Below, piece after piece: positions 7,132-11,358 of a stretch of DNA of 11,358 nt. The position numbers and the translations under genes were made by a program. Within the stretch, counting starts at the first letter, position 1. Each line of letters opens with the position of its first letter. Below the pieces are notes generated by a model. It had not been told where the DNA came from and searched no databases. It saw only the letters and a list, made by a program, of their open reading frames with translations. The DNA lies in the NCBI GenBank assembly GCA_025934635.1, contig JAICWX010000273.1, forward strand, positions 1 to 11,358. Reading direction: 5' to 3'. This DNA is from Streptosporangiaceae bacterium. GTDB lineage: Bacteria > Actinomycetota > Actinomycetes > Streptosporangiales > Streptosporangiaceae.

Positions 7132-8580
7132 TTACTCGGTCAGGGCCTCTTCCGACACGGCCGTGCGCGGCAGCAGCAGCGACAGGACGCCGCACAGGGC
7201 GAACGCGCCCATCGCGTACGGCGCGGTGTGCACCATGGCCGCCTCGAACGAGTGCCCGTTCAGGTACCCGAAGAAGACCGTGCCGATCAGCGCCACGCCG
7301 AGCGCCCCGCCCAGCTGCTGGGCCGTGCTGAACAGGCCGGACGCGCCGCCCGCGACGTCGGCCGGGACCGCCGCCAGCACCACGTTGACCAGCGGGATGA
7401 CCAGCAGGGACAGGCCCATGCCCGCCACCACCAGGCCGGGGACGACCGGCCACGGGTTGCCGTTCAGCCCGACGTGCGGGGCGGCCAGGGCCTCGCCGCC
7501 GATGCCCGCCACCATCAGCAGCGCGCCGGCCGCCAGGATGCGCCGGCCGTGCCGCTGGGCCAGCGGCACCGCCATCGGCGCGAGCACGAAGCTGCCCACG
7601 CTGAACGCGACCGCGGTCAGCCCGGCCTTCAGCGGCGAGAAGTGCTGGCCGGCCTGCAGCCACAGCGCGAAGGCCAGGAAGAAGCCCTGCATCCCGCCGA
7701 AGAAGGCCAGCTGCACGCCCAGGCCGGCGGCGAACGCGGGCACCTTGAACAGCCCGGCCCGCAGCAGCGGCGCGGTCTTACGGCCCGACTTCTTCGCCTC
7801 GATCAGGCCCAGCGCGACCAGCCCGGCCACCCCGGCCGCCATCAGCGGCCACACCCAGGCCGGCCAGCCGAGCTGACGGCCCTCGAGCAGCGGGTAGACG
7901 ATCGCGACGAGCGAGCCGGCCAGCAGGACGGCGCCGGCCAGGTTCGGCCGGCGGGCGGCACGGTCCCTGGTCTCGGGCACGTAGCGAAGCCCGGCCAGCA
8001 GCGCCGCCGCCGATACCGGCAGGTTGACGAAGAACACCGAGCGCCAGCCCCAGCCGAACAGGTTCGCCTCGGTCAGCACCCCGCCCAGGAGCAGGCCCAC
8101 CGCCGACGCGAAGCCGAGCGACGCCCCGTAGATGCCGAACGCCTTGCCCCGCTCGTTCCCGCTGAACATCACCCGGAACGTGGCCAGCACCTGCGGTGCC
8201 ATCGCCGCGGCGGCGACCCCCTGGAAGATCCGGGCGGCGATCAGCTCGGCCCCGGTCCCGGCCAGCCCGGCGGCCAGGCTGGCCACTCCGAACAGCGCGG
8301 CGCCGGACAGGAACAGGCGCTTGCGGCCGAACAGGTCGCCGAAGTTCCCGGCGATGATCAGCGCCGCGGCGAAGGCCAGCATGTAGCCGGACACCACCCA
8401 TTCCAGCTGGGTGGCGCTGGCATGCAGGTCATTGCGGATGGACGGGAGCGCCACGTTGACGATCGTCACGTCGATCATGTCCATGAGCGCCCCGGTGATC
8501 ATGACGACCGCGGCGAGCCAGCGCCGGGGGTAACCGGCCTGAGTAGCTTGCCCGTCGGCGATAGCTGTGTGCGTAGCCAT
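7132..8580 (-). CDS. MFS multidrug exporter, DHA2 (14-TM, EmrB/QacA-like) family
   Basis: A 482-residue membrane transporter expected to export a drug or metabolite by proton antiport. What I see: the first membrane helix with the DHA signature MDMIDVTIVNVALP (33-46), motif A as GNFGDLFGRKR (78-88) in the loop after helix 2, ARIFQGVAAAAMAP (116-129) in helix 4, and a Gly-rich motif-C-like helix GFASAVGLLLGG (156-167) that lacks the usual Pro. About fourteen hydrophobic segments are spread along the full length, so it is complete. The ATG at 8580 has GAGGGGAG upstream. It is divergent from the tetR gene with a 128-bp shared regulatory region, so it is very likely repressed by that TetR and induced by a substrate. 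The substrate cannot be named from sequence, but the oxygenase genes beyond tetR make a locally produced compound possible (inference). Confidence 0.93.
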   Translation of the reverse strand: MATHTAIADGQATQAGYPRRWLAAVVMITGALMDMIDVTIVNVALPSIRNDLHASATQLEWVVSGYMLAFAAALIIAGNFGDLFGRKRLFLSGAALFGVASLAAGLAGTGAELIAARIFQGVAAAAMAPQVLATFRVMFSGNERGKAFGIYGASLGFASAVGLLLGGVLTEANLFGWGWRSVFFVNLPVSAAALLAGLRYVPETRDRAARRPNLAGAVLLAGSLVAIVYPLLEGRQLGWPAWVWPLMAAGVAGLVALGLIEAKKSGRKTAPLLRAGLFKVPAFAAGLGVQLAFFGGMQGFFLAFALWLQAGQHFSPLKAGLTAVAFSVGSFVLAPMAVPLAQRHGRRILAAGALLMVAGIGGEALAAPHVGLNGNPWPVVPGLVVAGMGLSLLVIPLVNVVLAAVPADVAGGASGLFSTAQQLGGALGVALIGTVFFGYLNGHSFEAAMVHTAPYAMGAFALCGVLSLLLPRTAVSEEALTE

Positions 8581-8619
8581 CTCGACTCCCCTCTACGGAT
8601 CTCGAACTGCGTTTAACTC

Positions 8620-8669
8620 TCGAACGATGTTCTATCACTCGATCGTTGGTCTAGTCAAACACTGTTCGA
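8620..8669. promoter_or_regulatory. Second inverted motif in the tetR-MFS intergenic region
   Basis: TCGAACGATGT (8620-8630) recurs on the opposite strand as TCGAACAGTGT (complement of 8659-8669), differing at two adjacent bases. The second copy overlaps the left arm of the main inverted repeat. AACGAT (8623-8628) and ATCGTT (8642-8647) also form an inverted pair. These could be a weaker secondary operator near the MFS -10, or chance in an AT-richer promoter region. Confidence 0.35.
8629..8658 (-). promoter_or_regulatory. Promoter of the MFS exporter
   Basis: On the minus strand TTGACT (plus 8653-8658) matches the -35 consensus at five of six positions, and TAGAAC (plus 8629-8634) lies 18 bp downstream as the -10; ATAGAA at 17 bp is an alternative. 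The leader to the ATG at 8580 is then about 40 bases. The -35 box coincides with the left arm of the operator repeat at 8654-8665, so repressor binding would occlude it. Confidence 0.55.
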
Positions 8670-8689
8670 TAACTGGTACAGTGTTTGAC
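8654..8689. promoter_or_regulatory. TetR operator candidate: perfect 12+12 bp inverted repeat
   Basis: GTCAAACACTGT (8654-8665) and ACAGTGTTTGAC (8678-8689) are exact reverse complements separated by 12 bp. The right arm ends 19 bp before the tetR ATG and the left arm overlaps the MFS -35 box. TACAGT (8677-8682) or ATAACT (8669-8674) could be the tetR -10. Placement on both promoters fits a TetR that represses itself and the pump. Confidence 0.75.
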
Positions 8690-8708
8690 GTAACCGCAGG
8701 AGGCGCTG

Positions 8709-9434
8709 ATGGCAGAAGCCGAGATCCCGCCGCCGCCGTGGCAGCGGCTGCCCGAGCGGGGCGCCCGGAAGCGGCGCGAGCCGATCAGCCGGGATGCGAT
8801 CGTGGCCGCCGCGGTCCGGCTGCTCGACCGCGAGGGCCTGGCCGCGCTGAGCATGCGGCGCCTTGGCGAGGAGCTTGGGGCCGGCGCCGCCTCGCTGTAC
8901 TGGCACGTCGGCAGCAAGGACGGCCTGCTCGACCTGGTCCTGGACGAGCTCATCGGCGAGGTCGAGGTGCCCGCGCCCGACCCCGCGCACTGGCGGGAAC
9001 AGCTGAAGGAGACGGCGAAGAGCCAGCGCCGGGTGAGCCTGCGGCACCCGTACCTGGTCCGCGTCTCGATCGGCCGGATCCCGATGGGGCCCAACGCGCT
9101 GCGCGTGACCGAGGGCACGCTCGCCATCCTGCGCGCGGGCGGGCTCTCGCCGCGCCTGGCGGTGCAGGGCTACCTGCTGCTCATCGACACGGTGAACGGC
9201 TTCACCCTGGACGAGACCGGGGTGGAGGACGGCGGCACCCCGCAGCTCCCCCCGGAGGAACTGCAGAAGGTCGCGGACATGGCCCGCGACTACATCGCCT
9301 CGCTGCCCGCCGAGAAGTTCCCCAACATGACCGAGCTGGCCGGCGAGTTCGCCTTCTCCGACCCCGACGAGCGCTTCGAGATGCTCATCGACATCTTCGT
9401 GGACGGACTGGCCCGCCGCGCGGCGGCCAGCTAG
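8709..9434 (+). CDS. TetR family repressor (TetR_C-type ligand domain)
   Basis: A 241-residue repressor. After a 25-residue basic/proline-rich leader (IPPPPWQRLPERGARKRREP), the TetR DNA-binding domain spans about 27-75: SRDAIVAAAVRLLDREGLAALSM, then the recognition helix region GAGAASLYWHVGSKDGLLDL (57-76), with the Y-W-H-V-x-x-K core typical of the tetracycline-repressor subgroup. Residues 90-235 are the helical dimerisation and ligand domain. The ATG at 8709 has a perfect AGGAGG (8698-8703) five bases upstream. It should repress the divergent MFS gene and itself through the inverted repeat at 8654-8689. It is followed after 36 bp by the repeat-protein gene on the same strand, so read-through could place the oxygenase series under the same control (inference). 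Confidence 0.93.
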   Translation: MAEAEIPPPPWQRLPERGARKRREPISRDAIVAAAVRLLDREGLAALSMRRLGEELGAGAASLYWHVGSKDGLLDLVLDELIGEVEVPAPDPAHWREQLKETAKSQRRVSLRHPYLVRVSIGRIPMGPNALRVTEGTLAILRAGGLSPRLAVQGYLLLIDTVNGFTLDETGVEDGGTPQLPPEELQKVADMARDYIASLPAEKFPNMTELAGEFAFSDPDERFEMLIDIFVDGLARRAAAS

Positions 9435-9458
9435 GCAGCGCTTCCCGCGGCCCCCTGT

Positions 9459-9464
9459 CACAAT
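9459..9464 (+). promoter_or_regulatory. Possible -10 box for a leaderless repeat-protein transcript
   Basis: CACAAT ends six bases before the ATG at 9471, the spacing expected when transcription starts at or next to the start codon. No convincing AGGAG-type RBS precedes the ATG; only GGGCGG touches it. The same NACAAT-N6-ATG layout occurs before the WYL regulator at 593. No clear -35 is visible, so this is tentative. Confidence 0.3.
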
Positions 9465-9470
9465 GGGCGG

Positions 9471-9791
9471 ATGAAGAAGGCCACCGACGTCGCGCCGCGT
9501 TACCCCGGATCCTCCGGGTCGATCATGAGCATCGGCTCGTCCGGGTCGATCCTGTCGATCGGCTCCACCGGGTCGATCCTGTCGATCGGCTCCTCGGGGT
9601 CCATCTTGTCGATCGGGTCGGCGGGCTCGGTCCTGTCGATCGGCTCGTTCCTCAGCGCGGGTTCGGTGCTCTCGGCGGGCAGCGCCGGCTCGGTGCTGTC
9701 CGCCCTGTCCAGCGGCAGCGTCCTGGCCTGGCGCTCCCGGAACGCCAGGCGCGGTCGCCGCCCCGCCGAGCTGCCACGCCCCGCCGAGTGA
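9471..9791 (+). CDS. Ser/Gly-rich nonapeptide-repeat protein (GSILSIGS repeats), candidate oxygenase substrate or partner
   Basis: A 106-residue protein with no recognised domain. After the leader MKKATDVAPRYPG come five nine-residue repeats of the form S-[S/T/A]-G-S-[I/V]-[L/M]-S-I-G (residues 14-58), then two six-residue variants (SFLSAG, SVLSAG), one more nonamer ending in AL, and a partial SSGSVLAW (to residue 87). The basic tail RSRNARRGRRPAELPRPAE (88-106) follows. Serine makes up 29 of 106 residues. Alternation of small and aliphatic residues with a glycine turn every nine residues suggests stacked beta-strands (solenoid or fibril); the period matches RTX repeats but the calcium-binding Asp is absent. 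No signal peptide or membrane helix. The stop TGA overlaps the oxygenase start (GTGA), so the two are translationally coupled. Modification by that oxygenase, with the first 13 residues as leader, is a hypothesis. Protein-level conservation with varied Ser and Gly codons argues that it is a true gene. Confidence 0.8.
   Translation: MKKATDVAPRYPGSSGSIMSIGSSGSILSIGSTGSILSIGSSGSILSIGSAGSVLSIGSFLSAGSVLSAGSAGSVLSALSSGSVLAWRSRNARRGRRPAELPRPAE
9510..9644 (+). repeat. Five tandem 27-bp coding repeats
   Basis: Units begin at 9510, 9537, 9564, 9591 and 9618, each encoding one nonapeptide. The second and third copies are nearly identical, sharing TCGATCCTGTCGATCGGC; the fourth and fifth differ mainly at Ser, Gly and Leu/Ile codons. 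Degenerate units continue to about 9731. The array is within one reading frame and has no spacers, so it is a protein repeat and not a CRISPR. Confidence 0.9.
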
Positions 9792-10747
9792 GCCAGGTTC
9801 CCGTCGTCGACATCTCGGCGGACCCGGCGAAGGTCGGCGCGGAGCTGGACGAGATCGGCCGGACCACCGGCTTCTTCCAGGTCACCGGGCACGGCGTCGA
9901 CGACGGCGTCGCCGACCCCGCCTGGACCATGGCGACCCGGTTCTTCGACCTGCCGCTCGCGGACAAGCTGGCCGTGGCCCGCCCCACACCGGACTACCCG
10001 TACGGCTACATCCCGCTGGCGGGGGAGTCGCTGAGCCAGTCCACGGCCGCCGCGGCCCCGCAGACCCCGCCGGACCTCAAGGAGGTCTTCAACATGGGGC
10101 CGCCGGGCCGCCCGGGGCGCGCGTTCGCCGATCCCGGCGAAGCCTGGTCCTATTCGCCGAACCTGTGGCCCGACGCCCTCCCCGGCCTGCGTCCCGCCTG
10201 GACGGCCTACTACGACGCCATGCGCGGCCTCGGCAACCGGCTGATGTCCCTGTTCGCCTGGGGCCTCGGCCTGCCGCCCGGCTTCTTCGCCGGGAAGACC
10301 GGCCACGGCCCGAACGCCCTGCGCGCCATCAACTACCCGGTCCCGGCGGACGCCCCGCGACCCGGCCAGCTGCGGGCCGGGCCGCACACCGACTACGGCA
10401 CGCTCACCATCGTGCGCCAGGACGCGGTGGGCGGCCTGGAGGTGCTCGACGCGGCCGGTGCCTGGATTGAGGTCGAGCCCGTCCCCGGCGCGTTCGTCGT
10501 CAACCTCGGCGACCTGATGGCCCGCTGGACCAACGACCGGTGGCGGTCCACCCTGCACCGGGTCACCGACCCGCCCGGATCGGGTCAGGCCCGGCGCCAG
10601 AGCATGCCGTACTTCCAGAACGCCAACTGGTCCGCGCCGATCTCCTGCCTGCCGTCCTGCCTGGCCCCGGGGGAGCAGCCCCGCTACGAACCCGTCCTGG
10701 CCGGCCCGCACCTGATGGGCAAGTTCCACCGCTCCGTTGGCCTCTAG
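9788..10747 (+). CDS. Fe(II)/2-oxoglutarate-dependent oxygenase, isopenicillin N synthase-like family
   Basis: A 319-residue non-haem iron oxygenase of the IPNS/flavonol-synthase fold. The N-terminal DIOX_N part begins VPVVDISADPAKVGAELDEI and contains GFFQVTGHGV (28-37), FFDLPLADKLAV (52-63) and LKEVFNMG (97-104). The catalytic domain has the iron ligands H200 and D202 (GPHTDYGTLTIV) and H257 (STLHRV), and the co-substrate pair R270-x-S272 (RQS), so the enzyme should be active and use 2-oxoglutarate. NALRAINYP (176-184) and VNLGDLMARWTNDRWRSTLH (238-257) are also characteristic. Substrate unknown: family members act on small metabolites or peptides. The GTG at 9788 is chosen because it overlaps the preceding TGA (GTGA) and homology starts at once. 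Tight coupling to the repeat protein and a 3-bp gap to the metal-receptor-like gene make this a probable three-gene operon. Confidence 0.92.
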   Translation: MSQVPVVDISADPAKVGAELDEIGRTTGFFQVTGHGVDDGVADPAWTMATRFFDLPLADKLAVARPTPDYPYGYIPLAGESLSQSTAAAAPQTPPDLKEVFNMGPPGRPGRAFADPGEAWSYSPNLWPDALPGLRPAWTAYYDAMRGLGNRLMSLFAWGLGLPPGFFAGKTGHGPNALRAINYPVPADAPRPGQLRAGPHTDYGTLTIVRQDAVGGLEVLDAAGAWIEVEPVPGAFVVNLGDLMARWTNDRWRSTLHRVTDPPGSGQARRQSMPYFQNANWSAPISCLPSCLAPGEQPRYEPVLAGPHLMGKFHRSVGL

Positions 10748-10750
10748 CGG

Positions 10751-11358
10751 ATGACCCGGTGGCGAGACGACCTCGGGCACCCGGTCGAGCTGCCCGGCCC
10801 GGCCCGCCGGGTCGTCTCCTTGGTGCCGTCGCTGACCGAGGCGATCGCCGTTTCGGCCCCGGGCCTGCTGGTAGCGGCCACCGACTGGTGCACCCACCCG
10901 TCCGATCTGGCCGTGACCCGGGTCCGGGGAACCAAGAATCCCGAACGGGCGGCCATCATCGCCCTGGCCCCCGACCTCGTCATCGCGAACCAGGAGGAAA
11001 ACCGCGAGCTCGACGTCACCCGGCTACGGGAAGCGGGCGTGGCGGTGTGGGTCACCGTCATCGAGTCGGTCCCGCAGGCGCTGGCCTCGATGCGGCGGCT
11101 GCTCACCGGACCGCTCGGCCTGGCCGTGCCGGGCTGGCTGACGGCGGCCGAGCGGGCCTGGGCCGGCCCAGGGGAGGGGTCCTGGGCCGGCGGCCCCGGG
11201 GGCGGGGCGGGGAGAGAAGCCCCCACCCCGCCGCGGGGGGCCGGGGGGTACCGGGTGATGGGGGGGGCGCCGACCACCATCCCGGGGACCCGCCATCTCG
11301 CCACCCCGACGGGGGGCGGGGGGGGGGGGCCGTACGCGGGCCGGGCGGCGGGGCCGCC
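10751..11358 (+). CDS. BtuF/FecB-type helical-backbone metal receptor protein, no signal peptide; 3' end cut and degraded
   Basis: The product starts MTRWRDDLGHPVELPGPARR, followed by VVSLVPSLTEAIAV (21-34), ATDWCTHPSD (43-52), RVRGTKNPERAAIIALAPDL (58-77), VIANQEENRELDVTRLREAG (77-96) and VWVTVIESVPQALASM (99-114). This is the N-terminal lobe of the class III periplasmic-binding fold used for B12, haem or siderophores. There is no signal peptide or lipobox, so it is probably cytosolic, as in many actinobacterial homologues annotated as helical backbone metal receptor or cobalamin-binding protein. The start is 3 bp after the oxygenase stop, suggesting co-translation; handling of a metal or cofactor for the oxygenase is inference. 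Recognisable sequence stops near W137 (11161). Beyond it the frame remains open but is full of Gly/Pro from G runs, with isolated family-like remnants (YRVM, YAGRA). I attribute that to sequence error. About the last 60 or more residues are missing beyond the window. Confidence 0.82.
   Translation, partial: MTRWRDDLGHPVELPGPARRVVSLVPSLTEAIAVSAPGLLVAATDWCTHPSDLAVTRVRGTKNPERAAIIALAPDLVIANQEENRELDVTRLREAGVAVWVTVIESVPQALASMRRLLTGPLGLAVPGWLTAAERAWAGPGEGSWAGGPGGGAGREAPTPPRGAGGYRVMGGAPTTIPGTRHLATPTGGGGGGPYAGRAAGP
11160..11358. other. Probable low-quality sequence (G-homopolymer artefact) at the window end
   Basis: From about 11160 the sequence fills with G runs of 5-12, including a 12-G run (11318-11329), unlike the rest of the window. 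The reading frame of the metal-receptor gene stays open and expected family words can be glimpsed: the stretch read as RVMGGAPTTIPGT sits where RxMVVGADTFxGD is expected, and PYAGRAAGP where VYAGRADRYP is expected. Frame retained but residues replaced by Gly indicates substitutions to G, typical of low-signal base calling at a contig terminus. Confidence 0.7.

Noticed and set aside
7075..8616. 513-codon plus-strand open frame opposite the MFS gene
   Set aside because: Gln/Arg/His/Ala-rich shadow with no hydrophobic segments; the minus strand carries all DHA2 motifs and an intrinsic terminator.
9510..9731. CRISPR or minisatellite interpretation of the tandem 27-bp units
   Set aside because: There are no spacers, units keep one reading frame, and differences between units are largely synonymous or conservative, so it is a coding repeat.
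9510..9731. RTX calcium-binding repeat
   Set aside because: The nine-residue period fits, but the Asp and GGxGxD pattern is absent and there is no secretion context.
9500..10897. 465-codon minus-strand frame with DPxEPIDRI-like repeats opposite the repeat and oxygenase genes
   Set aside because: Its repeats are only the antisense reading of the nonapeptide array, and the rest is antisense to an oxygenase with a complete active site.
11165..11358. A genuine Gly-rich C-terminal domain or a pseudogene of the metal receptor
   Set aside because: The G-run pattern with retained frame and residual family words is better explained by base-calling error at a contig end.

Overview
The window is very GC-rich and uses almost only G/C in third codon positions. 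Its gene types are typical of an actinomycete: a WYL-domain regulator, FIST and CapA proteins, a DHA2-type MFS pump with a divergent TetR gene, and Shine-Dalgarno sequences of the AGGAGG type. I infer a high-GC actinobacterium (Streptomyces/Streptosporangiales-like) but cannot name a genus. I saw no tRNA, rRNA, IS element or CRISPR. Genes are packed closely and no gap without a gene exceeds about 140 bases.

Layout. (1) 1-506 (-) is a DinB-family protein cut by the window edge, divergent from a YafY/WYL transcription regulator at 593-1564 (+). A near-perfect 27-bp palindrome lies between them. (2) 4745-1460 (-) is a likely two-gene operon: a FIST sensory protein (3588-4745), then a 693-residue membrane-anchored TPR-like protein of unknown function (1460-3541). 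The 3' end of the latter overlaps the WYL regulator tail-to-tail by 105 bp. (3) 4883-6151 (+) is an exported CapA-family lipoprotein, followed by a 71-residue coiled-coil protein (6261-6476) whose stop codon sits inside a strong hairpin. (4) 6507-7013 (-) is a GNAT acetyltransferase. Just upstream of its start is the intrinsic terminator of the MFS exporter gene (7132-8580, -). (5) The exporter is divergent from a TetR repressor gene (8709-9434, +), and the shared promoter region carries a perfect 12+12 bp inverted repeat. (6) Downstream of tetR lies a compact series: a 106-residue Ser/Gly protein built on a nine-residue repeat (9471-9791), an isopenicillin-N-synthase-like Fe(II)/2-oxoglutarate oxygenase (9788-10747, 4-bp GTGA overlap), and a BtuF/FecB-type helical-backbone metal-receptor protein without a signal peptide (10751 to the window end).

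The most interesting part is region 6. A short, highly repetitive, non-secreted-looking protein is translationally coupled to an oxygenase with an intact HxD...H...RxS active site, directly next to an efflux pump/TetR module. A plausible but unproven reading is that the repeat protein is the substrate or partner of the oxygenase, a post-translational-modification or RiPP-like pair. The FIST plus TPR-membrane-protein operon is a second candidate for an undescribed sensing unit.

Caution: the last ~200 bases (about 11160-11358) are filled with G runs that destroy the expected protein sequence while keeping the frame. They look like low-quality base calls at a contig end rather than biology.
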